Positions 8,734 to 17,584 are shown, numbered from the stretch's first letter. The stretch is 64,000 bases of DNA from Nitrospira sp. (GCA_036984305.1 BQWY01000001.1:1881501-1945500), one strand, 5' to 3'. Numbers and translations: made by a program. The notes: generated from the sequence alone by a model not told the origin.

Positions 8734-9578
8734 CGACTGACCTGATCATTCGTGTCTTTGATGTTGAGCATGGCGCCTGCACGATGATCATGGGCCCATC
8801 AGGAAGGCTTGCGATGATTGACTGTGGCAACAATGTGACGACGGGTTGGCGGCCTAGTCGGTACATCAGATACGAATTGAATCGAACTAGGCTTGATTTC
8901 CTTATTGTGACAAATGCTGACCAGGATCACCTGAGCGATCTGGAGGGGCTGTGGGAATTTGGGGTGGAAGTCGCGACGCTGCGTCGAAACAAATCTCCTG
9001 ATGCTACAATTTTGCGGAGACTTAAAGAAGACCAGTGCGAACTCACTGAAGACATTGAACGATATCTGAAATTGCACGCTGACTATAATGCTCCGGCTCC
9101 TGTGACTTTTGATTATGGTATGGGGGGGCCAACGTGTAAATCATTCTGCAATACATATCCACAATTCGAGGATACCAATAACTTGAGTCTAGCAGTATTT
9201 ATCAAGCAGGGATGTTTCAAAATGCTTTTTCCCGGGGACCTCGAATGTGCGGGATGGAAAAAGCTAATTGAGAATCGTTCATTTGTCGAGGAGCTCGCGG
9301 GCACAACAATTCTTATGGCCTCCCACCATGGGCGGGAAAGCGGATTCTGCGAGGATATTTTTCAGTATTTCACCCCACGCGCAGTGGTCATTTCTGACAA
9401 GGGCATAGCATACGACACCCAAGAAACTTTATCTGACTACAGAAGGGTTGTTGATGATAATGGGGTCATTGTGGAGGGTGAAGCACAGAATAGACATGTG
9501 TTGACGACACGTAGGGACGGCGACATTATCTTCCGAGTAAAGCCTAACGGTGATTTTGACGTCCTAACATCCGGGTAA
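8730..9578 (+). CDS. ComEC-like metallo-beta-lactamase-fold protein
   Basis: 282 residues of the MBL fold related to the C-terminal domain of ComEC/Rec2. It shows the strand IRVFDVEHGACTMI (family form DVGQGDA), IDCG, the metal motif TNADQDH (the HxHxDH motif with the first His replaced by Asn, usual for this subgroup), FPGD and SHHGRESG. It has no membrane segments, unlike full ComEC, so it is a stand-alone cytosolic enzyme, probably a nuclease or phosphodiesterase. It is coupled to the gene before it and followed after 25 bases by a membrane-protein gene. The edge-of-element position suggests defence or toxin cargo. Confidence 0.85.
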   Translation: MTTDLIIRVFDVEHGACTMIMGPSGRLAMIDCGNNVTTGWRPSRYIRYELNRTRLDFLIVTNADQDHLSDLEGLWEFGVEVATLRRNKSPDATILRRLKEDQCELTEDIERYLKLHADYNAPAPVTFDYGMGGPTCKSFCNTYPQFEDTNNLSLAVFIKQGCFKMLFPGDLECAGWKKLIENRSFVEELAGTTILMASHHGRESGFCEDIFQYFTPRAVVISDKGIAYDTQETLSDYRRVVDDNGVIVEGEAQNRHVLTTRRDGDIIFRVKPNGDFDVLTSG

Positions 9579-9603
9579 GAGGAGTTGACAAATCGTTAAG
9601 TCA

Positions 9604-10221
9604 TTGAAAGGTCAGAATGTCGGCTCAATTTGGTCGTTATTGCTCGGTGATGCGATCGCCGTAGTGGTGCTCGCTTTTCCCGAAACCATGGAAAGTGCTG
9701 AGACAAAGGTAGCTCTTGTACTAAGGTTGGCAGTCATTGCGCTTGCTCCTGTGACAGTTTCTCTTTTGACCTCATTATTGCCACCTGATATCAAGGCCAC
9801 CCTGGTTTTCTGGAGGATACACGATGTTCTACCTGGGCATCGCGCTTTTTCATTCTATGCTCCGCGAGACCCTAGGATCGATCTGGTTGCTCTAGAAAAC
9901 AATGTCGGCCAGTTCCCTAGTTTGCCTAGGGAGCAGAATGCGCTGTGGTACCGGCTTTTTAAGCGGGTTGAAAAAGAGACATCTGTGTTTACGGCTCACC
10001 GCCAGTATTTGCTGTTCCGCGATCTCGCGTCCATCTCACTCCTTCTTTCCTTTATGATTCCTTGTCTGCTGTACGGATTGGGTATTTCCGTTGACCTTAT
10101 CGGATTATGTTTCGCCTTGTTTTTCGCCCAATATGTTGTCTGTATGATAGCGGGCACAAACCACGGAGTGCGCTTTGTCACAAATGTACTGGCATTGCAC
10201 GCCGAAAGGAGGCGGGTATGA
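9604..10221 (+). CDS. four-helix membrane protein of MBL cargo operon
   Basis: 205 residues with two N-terminal hydrophobic helices (about 10-28 and 38-62), a soluble middle (65-135) and two C-terminal helices (about 138-160 and 165-187). The family is not recognised. The only upstream start in frame is TTG at 9604, because a stop occurs at 9586; the first internal Met is at residue 28, so the true N-terminus is uncertain. It follows the MBL-fold gene in the same direction and may be a membrane effector or anchor, as in many two-part anti-phage modules. That role is inferred. Confidence 0.65.
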   Translation: MKGQNVGSIWSLLLGDAIAVVVLAFPETMESAETKVALVLRLAVIALAPVTVSLLTSLLPPDIKATLVFWRIHDVLPGHRAFSFYAPRDPRIDLVALENNVGQFPSLPREQNALWYRLFKRVEKETSVFTAHRQYLLFRDLASISLLLSFMIPCLLYGLGISVDLIGLCFALFFAQYVVCMIAGTNHGVRFVTNVLALHAERRRV

Positions 10222-10323
10222 ATATCATAAGGGGGTTTCAGCGATTGTAACCGACATGCAAAAGCTATGACTGGTCGAAGTGTCGCGAACTAGGCCACGA
10301 CTGATCACCAAACGAGGTTTGCG

Positions 10324-11532
10324 ATGCCTAGAAGAACCACAGAAAAGAAGGCACGACGTAAGCTAAACCCCAAACCTAGATCAGAATCGCCGCCACCGTG
10401 GTTCCCGCGTCTCGACAAACCCGCGCCGTATCTCACGGTGCGCGTGCCACCCGGGAATGTCGACGAATGGCTGGACACTATTATCGGGATATATGACACC
10501 CCGGAGGGACGGGTGATCATCGATCGGGATTTTAACGAACTCGCAAGGTTTGAATCCGCTCATGCGAGGAGTTTGGCACGGACAGACTGGAGTACGTTCA
10601 GCAGTTATGAGATCATTCGGTGGATCCATGCCCACGCCACGCTGTCGCGCGCCATTCATTCATTTTTGCCCCCTTCCTGTGTTGATTTTCCCTTTACCGT
10701 CCGGTTCTGGCTCTTCCTCTTCATCCTGATCAGTTGGGGCCGCGAACAATCGCTTTACGGCCAAGAAGCGCTCACGCCGGCGTACCGGACCATCCAGGAT
10801 TGGCTCGTGGCACCCTACGTGGCCCGGGAAGTCACGAGGCGCGCGGCCCAGCACGTCGGGTTCCCGGCGGGACTGTTGGTCTTTTTGCATCGCATATTTC
10901 GGTTGGAAGACGAAACACACGCGGACCCGCACGCTAGGCTGGTGCCGGAATCCCCTTTGAATGAGGGCGCTTTGAGTTGGACCCTCGACCAACTGCGCGC
11001 GAGATCATACCGGGGGGCACGCAGCCGTGTGAGCAACGTCATTGGGGAGGAGAGCAGCCAGGTGCTGAAGGACAACCTCTCCGGTCAAGTCTGGGAAACC
11101 GTCGTCAGGAAATGGGGAGAGCATGAAGCCCTGCACGCCTTGGCCCTGGCGCTTGATGGCAAGTACGACATCGCGCCGCGTGCGATTGCCGACGACATTC
11201 TGGATGGGGTGAAGCATTTTTCAACCTCCGTGGCTGCCAAGGTAGAGGTCCCCCTACCGGAGGAGGCCGAAGAGGAACGGCTTCGGATTTCCATTACGGA
11301 AGACGATCAGGACCACCCGGCACGCGCCGCCGGGAGGGCCGACGCGAAGGCCGCCGTGGAACGGTTCAAGGTCGCCCACCCGGAGCATGCCGACGGCATT
11401 GAGTTGTACCTTTCCTCAGAGCCCCTAACCGAACTTGCCAACGCCCGTCATTGCACCGTGCAGACGATCATTAATCGCAAGAACCGAGCCTTTGAGGCCT
11501 TCAGGAATTTCGTGACCGAAAAATCTAGCTAG
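10324..11532 (+). CDS. element protein with C-terminal HTH (sigma-factor-like)
   Basis: 402 residues. The Lys/Arg-rich start is followed by an uncharacterised mostly helical body. One hydrophobic stretch (FTVRFWLFLFILISWG, about residues 120-135) is probably core rather than membrane. The C-terminal part (about 355-398, LSSEPLTELANARHCTVQTIINRKNRAF) has the helix-turn-helix pattern of sigma-70 region 4. It is the first backbone gene of the element, ahead of small coupled ORFs and the primase-helicase, and may control that block. No exact family was recognised. Confidence 0.6.
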   Translation: MPRRTTEKKARRKLNPKPRSESPPPWFPRLDKPAPYLTVRVPPGNVDEWLDTIIGIYDTPEGRVIIDRDFNELARFESAHARSLARTDWSTFSSYEIIRWIHAHATLSRAIHSFLPPSCVDFPFTVRFWLFLFILISWGREQSLYGQEALTPAYRTIQDWLVAPYVAREVTRRAAQHVGFPAGLLVFLHRIFRLEDETHADPHARLVPESPLNEGALSWTLDQLRARSYRGARSRVSNVIGEESSQVLKDNLSGQVWETVVRKWGEHEALHALALALDGKYDIAPRAIADDILDGVKHFSTSVAAKVEVPLPEEAEEERLRISITEDDQDHPARAAGRADAKAAVERFKVAHPEHADGIELYLSSEPLTELANARHCTVQTIINRKNRAFEAFRNFVTEKSS

Positions 11533-11694
11533 GGCCACGCCAGTCAACGGCCTTCCTTCCCGCTTTTCCCTTCCCCGTAAACTAAGCACGGGCATATCTA
11601 AGGTCCACCTTCGTCCTTACCTCCATAACTTTTTTTCGACCTCCTTTTAATTCCGGTCCCGACCGCCCGGTTACGTCCAATAGGAGGCGTAACC

Positions 11695-11892
11695 ATGAAT
11701 CCTGGGCAGGTACGGGCAGAAATCGCAATCTCCGAACGAGGCGTCCTAAACATCGATTTTCGTGTCCCCAAGGGCGGACGGGCCCACGCGCTCGCGCTGC
11801 TGGCGCGCGTGCTGCCATCCATCCGGCAGTTAGACCGGACCGTGAGAACTGTCGACGAAGAGCAGGTGGGGTGTGACTCATTTCGGAAATGA
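11695..11892 (+). CDS. small hypothetical protein
   Basis: 65 residues, acidic to neutral, with no recognised domain. The start is supported by AGGAGG seven bases before the ATG. Its 3' end overlaps the next small ORF (11873-12040), forming the head of a tightly packed chain that leads into the primase-helicase. Confidence 0.6.
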   Translation: MNPGQVRAEIAISERGVLNIDFRVPKGGRAHALALLARVLPSIRQLDRTVRTVDEEQVGCDSFRK

Positions 11893-12040
11893 GAGGGACG
11901 GGGCTTTCGAGGAAATGGCGTTGCAGCGATGCGCTGTCATTGGCCATTTGGCTCGACGTGGCTGGCCGTTCGATCCCGAAGTCTCGCTCATTCTGGATCG
12001 CCTCGACCAGATGTTGAAGCGGAGACTGACGACCTCATGA
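11873..12040 (+). CDS. small coupled ORF (55 residues)
   Basis: Begins GTG (V-T-H-F-G-N-E), overlapping the previous gene by 20 bases, and ends KRRLTTS. The sequence is helical and charged with no known family. AGGTGGGG lies just upstream of the GTG. Its TGA overlaps the ATG of an 18-codon ORF (12037-12093), which in turn overlaps the primase-helicase start, so all three may be coupled. Confidence 0.5.
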   Translation: MTHFGNERDGAFEEMALQRCAVIGHLARRGWPFDPEVSLILDRLDQMLKRRLTTS

Positions 12041-12093
12041 TGAATTTGGCCGCGACAAGCGAGCTGACTGCTCGGTACGAAGAGCACCGATGA
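12037..12093 (+). CDS. possible 18-residue coupling ORF
   Basis: ATGATGAATTTG begins inside the stop of the preceding ORF and ends in TGA overlapping the ATGATG start of the primase-helicase. Its length suggests a leader used for translational coupling rather than a functional protein. Confidence 0.3.
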   Translation: MMNLAATSELTARYEEHR

Positions 12094-14096
12094 TGGCGGC
12101 AACATCCACGCTCACGGCAGCGGACCTGCGGACCTTGGAGGGGACCTGGATTGACTCGGGCACGGCGGAAGCCTTCGCCCTGTATCGCGTGAACAGTGCC
12201 GACGGCGCGACGCTGGTGGGGCGAAGCGACCGAGCCGATTACAGTGGTCTGGTGTTTCCAACCTATTGGCCCGGCTCTGCGACCCCGCGGGAATACTACC
12301 TTCGTCGCGATCATCCCGAATTGGAACAATGCAATGGACATTTGAAGGAGAGACAAAAATACGTCGGCCCGCCAGGTCGTGGGAATCGGCTGCTGTTCGG
12401 ACCAGGAGAGGCCGTCAGTGTCCTGGCCGATCCGAGCCGCCCGATTGTGTTGGTCGAAGGCTTGAAGAAACTCTGTGCGGCCTGGCGGCTGGCCCGCTGG
12501 GAGAGCGACCCGCCGCGGTTTGTGGCCTGCGGTATTACAGGGGTCTGGAACTGGAGAGGGACTATAGGTAAGACCACTAATGCCAACGGGGCGCGTGTCG
12601 ATATCAAAGGCCCCATCCCGGACCTGGACCGTGTGACGTGGAAGGACTGCCCCGTGCTTCTCCTATTCGATAGCGATGCCGCGACCAATCCCAAGATCCG
12701 TGCGGCGCGCGACGCCTTCGCAGAAGAATTACGTAGCCGAGGAGCGCGTGTGATGGTCATGTACCTACCGAGTCTCGATGGCCTGGAGAAAACCGGGTTC
12801 GATGACCTGTGTGCACAGTGGGGCCCGGAGCGGGTCCTGGACTGGCTTCAACGTGCCGAGCACGGCGCACATGCTGCACAGACGGACGAGGAGATGCAGG
12901 TGACGGAAACCCATGGCCTCTACATTGTCACCTTCCCATCGTGTGGGGCAGTCTTTCAGTTTGATCGGTTAACAGACGCCCGAGGTGGGGTCACCGCGGA
13001 GTTGACGGTAAGGCGGGGGACCACGGAGTTATTGGGTGAGACCGACCTCGGCCTCAAGAGTGGCGGTGGACGCGACAAGATCGCCCGTATGCTGGAGGAA
13101 ATGGCCGACGGCGTCCCCTGGAAGAGAATGCTGGAAAGGGCCTGCACGAGCGTCTTCAAATACCATCGCGTTGGGGAGCCAGTCATCATCCTGGAGCCCA
13201 CGGCCACTCCCCATGTGCCATTCATTGTCAATCCGTTCATCCATCGCGGCCATCCGTCCTTGTTCTACGCGCCAGGAGGGAGCCTGAAGTCTTATTTTGC
13301 TCTCTACCTGGCGCTTCTTGCCTCCCATGGCATCGAGCAGCATGGCATCGCCGCGCTGGCCTGTCCGGTTCTCTACTTAGACTGGGAGCTGAATGCTGAG
13401 ACGGTAGGCGGGCGGCTGAACGCCCTCCAGGCCGGACATCCGGAGCTCCGCGAATACGTGCCCTATTACCGGCGCTGCGAGCGCCCGCTTCATCAGGAGG
13501 TCGCACCCATTGCCCGGCACGTCGCTGAACACAGGGTGGAACTGCTGATCCTCGACAGCGCTGCCATGGCGTGTGGCGGAGACTTGAACAAGCCGGAGAC
13601 CGTCGTGCAACTGACCAGGGCGCTCAGAACCATCGGCTGTAGCTCGTTGCTTTTGGCCCACATCTCGAAAGCAACGCCAGAGGGTGCCGAGCGAACCGCA
13701 TACGGGTCTGTCTATTTTCGAGAGCTGAGCCGGAACGTCTGGGAGCTGGAACGGGCTGCCACAGAGGGGCCCGCCCGCGTGATCGCGACCCATGTGAAGC
13801 ACAATTTCAGTGAACAACATCGCCCCTTGGCATTTGAATTTCAGTTCGACGGCGACGCCGTCCGCGTCCTGAGCTGCGACCCCCAAGAGGAACCGGCCTT
13901 CGAGCCAAAGCTGCCGCTGGTCAACCGGATCAGGAACCTGCTGGAGGATGGCACCCCGCGCACGGCCCAACAGATTGCCGAGGAGATCGAGGCCAAGGCA
14001 GGGAGCGTCAAGGCGACCCTGTCAAAGTACAACGGCATTAAATGGAGCAAGCTGGGCGACAATCGAGACGCGCAATGGACCGTGGTGAACCGTTAA
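12090..14096 (+). CDS. primase-helicase replication protein (DUF3854/TOPRIM + RepA-like AAA)
   Basis: 668 residues. The first part (about 100-245) matches the DUF3854 TOPRIM-like arrangement, with PIVLVEGLKK followed by LLLFDSDA. A central RecA/AAA_25 domain (about 375-600) has a P-loop variant APGGSLKS, VLYLDWE (Walker B region) and ILDSAAMACGGD. A C-terminal winged-helix segment (TAQQIAEEIEA, about 622-655) may bind DNA. Such proteins drive replication of phage satellites and integrative elements. The gene ends at the first of nine CCGTTAA iterons, which makes the adjacent non-coding DNA the probable origin. Start at ATG 12090 is coupled to the upstream mini-ORF. Confidence 0.82.
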   Translation: MMAATSTLTAADLRTLEGTWIDSGTAEAFALYRVNSADGATLVGRSDRADYSGLVFPTYWPGSATPREYYLRRDHPELEQCNGHLKERQKYVGPPGRGNRLLFGPGEAVSVLADPSRPIVLVEGLKKLCAAWRLARWESDPPRFVACGITGVWNWRGTIGKTTNANGARVDIKGPIPDLDRVTWKDCPVLLLFDSDAATNPKIRAARDAFAEELRSRGARVMVMYLPSLDGLEKTGFDDLCAQWGPERVLDWLQRAEHGAHAAQTDEEMQVTETHGLYIVTFPSCGAVFQFDRLTDARGGVTAELTVRRGTTELLGETDLGLKSGGGRDKIARMLEEMADGVPWKRMLERACTSVFKYHRVGEPVIILEPTATPHVPFIVNPFIHRGHPSLFYAPGGSLKSYFALYLALLASHGIEQHGIAALACPVLYLDWELNAETVGGRLNALQAGHPELREYVPYYRRCERPLHQEVAPIARHVAEHRVELLILDSAAMACGGDLNKPETVVQLTRALRTIGCSSLLLAHISKATPEGAERTAYGSVYFRELSRNVWELERAATEGPARVIATHVKHNFSEQHRPLAFEFQFDGDAVRVLSCDPQEEPAFEPKLPLVNRIRNLLEDGTPRTAQQIAEEIEAKAGSVKATLSKYNGIKWSKLGDNRDAQWTVVNR

Positions 14097-14251
14097 ACAC
14101 GACCGTTAACGCCCTTTCACCGTTAACGACCGTTAAGACCGTTAACAAGTGGCCTAAGTATTTGGTCCACAAGGGGAATGCTGTTAACGGTACCGTTAAT
14201 CGTGAACCGTTAATTAACTCCCCCTCCCTTATAGGGAGGGGATGTTAACGG
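14090..14251 (+). repeat. iteron array (9 x CCGTTAA/TTAACGG), candidate replication origin
   Basis: CCGTTAA occurs directly at 14090, 14103, 14120, 14130, 14139, 14193 and 14207, and inverted (TTAACGG) at 14184 and 14245. Several extend to ACCGTTAAC. Nine copies in about 160 bases far exceeds chance. The array starts inside the stop region of the primase-helicase gene and ends at the start of the HTH gene, which suits an iteron origin, an operator for that HTH protein, or both. Confidence 0.75.
14221..14241 (+). promoter_or_regulatory. perfect GC-rich hairpin before the HTH gene
   Basis: CCCCTCCCT, a three-base loop, then AGGGAGGGG gives a nine-pair perfect stem. There is no T-tract, so a simple terminator is unlikely. 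The right arm is also the only Shine-Dalgarno-like sequence for the following gene, so the hairpin could hide its ribosome site or be part of the origin. Confidence 0.5.
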
Positions 14252-14607
14252 TTGTGACAATAGAAGAGGGAGACAGGCCACTCGTGACGCGAATCAAAGG
14301 CGAGGAGCGAGATCCCGGGAGCATTGGCGCCGCCGATCTCCAATGCGATCGTCTCAACGGGGCAGGGTCCCCCGATTGTGAATACCTGACGGTCGATCAA
14401 GTTGCCAACATGCTGCAAGTGTCTACGAAATCGGTAAGTCGCTGGGTCAGTCATGATCCATCAATGCCTGCTCTCAGAATCGGGCGAACTTTGCGGTTTG
14501 AACGCGCGCGCCTGCTCGCGTGGCTGCGGTCGAAAACACAGGGTTTTGGCCGCCCGCGGGCACATGGGCGGGCCCAAACGGACTTGCAGGGACATGCAAA
14601 CCTTTGA
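14242..14607 (+). CDS. excisionase/HTH_17-like DNA-binding protein
   Basis: 121 residues. The centre (about 47-100: EYLTVDQVANMLQVSTKSVSRWV, then LRIGRTLRFERARLLAWL) is the winged HTH_17/MerR-type domain of Xis-like excisionases and element regulators. The start is uncertain: ATG 14242 overlaps an iteron, while GTG 14254 sits about 12 bases behind AGGGAGGGG and may be the real start. In position it follows the replication gene and iterons, so control of excision or replication is likely. Confidence 0.75.
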   Translation: MLTVVTIEEGDRPLVTRIKGEERDPGSIGAADLQCDRLNGAGSPDCEYLTVDQVANMLQVSTKSVSRWVSHDPSMPALRIGRTLRFERARLLAWLRSKTQGFGRPRAHGRAQTDLQGHANL

Positions 14608-14613
14608 GGGACA

Positions 14614-14836
14614 AATGAATTTAGGTCTAAGACCCACAGTTATCGGGTCAGCTGCGCTGAGAACGCCAGGGTCACTGGTCCATCTGTTTTTCGATATGCA
14701 ATCTCATAGTGGAAATCCACAGGACGCACCCATGCTCGGCCCACATCCCCCCCTGGATCGCATGAGCACGGGCCAGGCAGGCCCATTCGTGGTGGCCTTC
14801 TCGGAGGGGTCAGGGATCGCGGGGAGGCTGAATTGA
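14614..14836 (+). CDS. possible small hypothetical protein
   Basis: A 73-residue frame with GAGGGA seven bases before its ATG. It starts seven bases after the HTH gene and ends in a TGA that overlaps the TTG start of the next gene. No domain was recognised and the sequence is Pro/Gly-rich, so coding is only suggested by spacing. Confidence 0.35.
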
Positions 14837-15186
14837 GAGCGTTGGCAGGTCGGATTCCCCGCGCATTTAAGTCTCATCGGTCCCCGGACGGGCGTCTCTA
14901 CAGTGCCTACTGCCGGGCGAAAGTTGCGCGGTACGGTTCTGACCTGCCGCACGACGCGCGAATTGTACTTCGAGAGGCTGGCCGGGTGGTCGTGGAGATT
15001 GAATGGCTCGCCCAGGAACTCGATCGAGCCACGACGGTCAGAAAATTGACCCAGGCACGTCGCTTGCGGCGCGAGCTTAAAAACTCCCGGTTCGTCCTGG
15101 AGAAGCTGGAGCTGCGCCTTGAGCGGTTAGCCGGGGTCATCCCGGAACATGATCTCGCGAAGGCCATCATGGAGGGCGAGCTATGA
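14833..15186 (+). CDS. hypothetical protein upstream of TerL (small-terminase position)
   Basis: 117 residues, highly basic N-terminus and long charged helices (about 45-105). The start appears to be TTG, overlapping the preceding stop. Its own stop overlaps the TerL ATG by four bases, so it is coupled to TerL. Position and helical content suit a small terminase subunit or packaging adaptor, but no small-terminase motif was recognised. Confidence 0.6.
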   Translation: MRALAGRIPRAFKSHRSPDGRLYSAYCRAKVARYGSDLPHDARIVLREAGRVVVEIEWLAQELDRATTVRKLTQARRLRRELKNSRFVLEKLELRLERLAGVIPEHDLAKAIMEGEL

Positions 15187-16733
15187 CCCCGCGCCCGAGT
15201 CGGTACGCGCGTGATCCGGTGGGCTTCATCGCTCGCTTTATCCGGCGCAACGAACTGGGGCAACCATTCAGCTTGTTGCCGCACCAAGAGGAAATCTTGC
15301 GCTTGGCCTTCGAGTTTGACGACGCAGGCCGCCTGCCGTGGGACACGATCATCTATTCGTGCATTAAGAAGTCCGGCAAAACGACCATCAACGCGGCGAA
15401 TCTGGCATGGTGGGCGTTTACCCAAGAGCCGCCGAACGAGCTGCTGATTTTGGCCAACGATTTGGAGCAAGCCCAGGCTCGCACGTTCAAATCACTCGCA
15501 CAATTGATCCAAAACAATCCCGAACTGTCTCGGAGTGCGACAATTCAGGCGAAGCAAATCGTGTTGAGCAACAAGACGGTGATCGGCGCAATTGCGAGCG
15601 AATACGCCGGATCGGCGGGCAGCAATCATGGCCTGACATCGTGGGATGAGCTGTGGGCATACGACAGCGAAGCTGATCGCCGGTTGTGGGAAGAGCTGAC
15701 CCCCGTCCCGACCCGCAACAATTCGATCCGGTTCATATCCAGCTATGCCGGATTTGAAGAATCCACATTACTCCGCGAACTCTATCTGCTCGGCGTCGGC
15801 CCTGATGAGCATCCGGAGGGCAAGGGCGAACGATTGCATCCGACATTGCCGATCTACGGCAACCGCGAGGCGCGCCTCTTCGCCTATTGGGATCACGAAC
15901 CCCGCATGCCTTGGCAGACCGAAGAATATCGTGCTTCGCAGCGTCGGACCCTCAGGCCGAATACCTATCTACGCTTGCATGAGAATCGTTGGACGAGCGC
16001 CGAAAGTGCGTTCATCACTCCGGAAGCATACGACGCCTGTGTCGATCCGGAACACCGTCCGGCGCTAGCGTCGCGGGATCGCGTGTTGTATGTCGGCGTG
16101 GACGCGGCCATCAAACACGACACCGCCGCGATTGTGGGCGTCTCCCGGAACGGCGATCGTGTCGATCTCGCGGTGGTGCGTGTTTGGACTCCCTCGCCGG
16201 AGCAACCGCTGAATTTGGAAGACACGATCGAGGCGTGCCTCCGCGACCTGCACCGCGACTTCGATGTACGCGCGATCTTCTGCGACCCGTGGCAGCTCCA
16301 GCGCACGATCCAGACCCTGCAGGCTGCCGGGCTGTCGATCTCTGAATATCCACAGAGCGTCCCGAACCAGACCCGTGCGGGACAGCTGCTGTTTGATCTG
16401 ATCACGGGCCGGAACCTGCGGCTCTTCCCCAGTGAGGTCCTACGACGCCACGTTCTCAACTGCGTGGCGGTCGAATCCACGCGGGGGTGGCGATTGGCGA
16501 AAGAGCGGGCGAGACAGAAGATCGATAGCTCGGTGGCACTCAGCATGGCCACCATTGCGGCCATTGATCTCGGCGGGCGTCCGCCGCTCGAATTTTACGA
16601 CACGACCGATATATCTCTTGAAGTGTTGATTCCTGTAGTGGCGCGCGAGAGCGGTCAGCAGGTGGACCAGGACGTGCTCGACCAAATGCGTGCGGGCGGG
16701 GATCGATCCTGGAAAGGGACGAGTCTGGCCTAG
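15183..16733 (+). CDS. terL: phage terminase large subunit
   Basis: 516 residues. The ATPase domain has an N-terminal adenine motif region (LLPHQEEIL), a Walker A at residues 60-67 (CIKKSGKT) and a Walker B at about 151-156 (LTSWDE). The nuclease domain of RNase H fold has VGVDAAIKHD, then IFCDPWQ, then KIDSSVALSMA, which supply the metal-binding acids. All core motifs are present, so the DNA-packaging motor looks intact. It is coupled to the upstream gene and followed by a prohead protease. No portal gene lies between them, where HK97-type phages normally have one. Confidence 0.93.
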   Translation: MTPRPSRYARDPVGFIARFIRRNELGQPFSLLPHQEEILRLAFEFDDAGRLPWDTIIYSCIKKSGKTTINAANLAWWAFTQEPPNELLILANDLEQAQARTFKSLAQLIQNNPELSRSATIQAKQIVLSNKTVIGAIASEYAGSAGSNHGLTSWDELWAYDSEADRRLWEELTPVPTRNNSIRFISSYAGFEESTLLRELYLLGVGPDEHPEGKGERLHPTLPIYGNREARLFAYWDHEPRMPWQTEEYRASQRRTLRPNTYLRLHENRWTSAESAFITPEAYDACVDPEHRPALASRDRVLYVGVDAAIKHDTAAIVGVSRNGDRVDLAVVRVWTPSPEQPLNLEDTIEACLRDLHRDFDVRAIFCDPWQLQRTIQTLQAAGLSISEYPQSVPNQTRAGQLLFDLITGRNLRLFPSEVLRRHVLNCVAVESTRGWRLAKERARQKIDSSVALSMATIAAIDLGGRPPLEFYDTTDISLEVLIPVVARESGQQVDQDVLDQMRAGGDRSWKGTSLA

Positions 16734-16771
16734 GCGACGAACTACCCACGATCAAGAACAAAGGAGAAGCC

Positions 16772-17584
16772 ATGAATCGACGTTATTTCACGGACGACGA
16801 GTTCAGGAAACTGGTCCAGGAAGGTACGTATCAGGCGACGGAGAACGATGTCGTGACCAAGGCGTTCCCAACATCGATCGAGATCCTCAAAGAAACGGAT
16901 CGTCGGCGCGTCAAATTCAAGATTACGTCTAGCGCGGTGGATCGTGATCGGGACGTGATCGATCAAGACGGCTTGAGTGTCGATAATTACTTGAGAAATC
17001 CAGTCGTGCTCTTTGGTCACGATTATCGCCAACCGCCGATCGGGAAAACCGTTTCACTTACGCGTCAGGGGAACGGCTGGATCGCGACGGCGGATTTCAT
17101 GGGTCCGGAGATATCTCCGTTTGCGGATTCCATCTTCCAAATGATCAAGGGAGGCTATCTCAAATCCGCGTCGATCGGGTTCCGTCCCAAAAAGTATTTT
17201 TGGAACAACGAACGGGGCGGCTTGGATATCGAAGAGGCGGAACTCCTCGAATGGTCCGTCGTGTCGGTCCCGGCAAATCCCGATGCTCTGGTCCAACTTA
17301 GCGTGTGCCAAGGCGCGAATTGCGATCGTGCGGCGGTCTCAGCGTGGCTGAAGGGCAACGTATGCGGCTGCCGGACTTTTTCAATGGATCAGGAGCGCAA
17401 TCTCATATTTGACGACGAAGAAATCGCTATCGAATTCGACGGCTCGGAGGAGGTCGTGATAACTCGCGCCGGGATTGATTCTCTCGCGCATGAAGTGGCG
17501 CGCCTGGTCGCGGGAATTGCGCGCGGAAAGGCCGCTGAAGTAGTCCAACGGGAACTGGACTACGCGATGGGAATCATTCGCTAA
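16772..17584 (+). CDS. HK97-type prohead protease (U35)
   Basis: 270 residues. The protease domain spans about 35-180: FKITSSAVDRDRDVI, NPVVLFGHDY with the catalytic His, and LKSASIGFRP with the Ser. LLEWSVVSVPANPDA is the family hallmark. A C-terminal extension (about 190-270) includes a Cys pair and an acidic stretch. Such enzymes cut scaffold and capsid in assembling heads. AAAGGAG precedes the ATG. Neither a portal nor a major capsid gene is found nearby, so it may act on a helper phage head or be a leftover. Confidence 0.88.
   Translation: MNRRYFTDDEFRKLVQEGTYQATENDVVTKAFPTSIEILKETDRRRVKFKITSSAVDRDRDVIDQDGLSVDNYLRNPVVLFGHDYRQPPIGKTVSLTRQGNGWIATADFMGPEISPFADSIFQMIKGGYLKSASIGFRPKKYFWNNERGGLDIEEAELLEWSVVSVPANPDALVQLSVCQGANCDRAAVSAWLKGNVCGCRTFSMDQERNLIFDDEEIAIEFDGSEEVVITRAGIDSLAHEVARLVAGIARGKAAEVVQRELDYAMGIIR

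Noticed and set aside
8730-9578. A full-length ComEC DNA-uptake channel
   Set aside because: Only the MBL-type domain is present; there are no ComEC membrane helices or N-terminal OB fold.
14090-14251. A CRISPR array from the CCGTTAA repeats
   Set aside because: Repeats are seven bases, irregularly spaced and in both orientations, with no cas genes.
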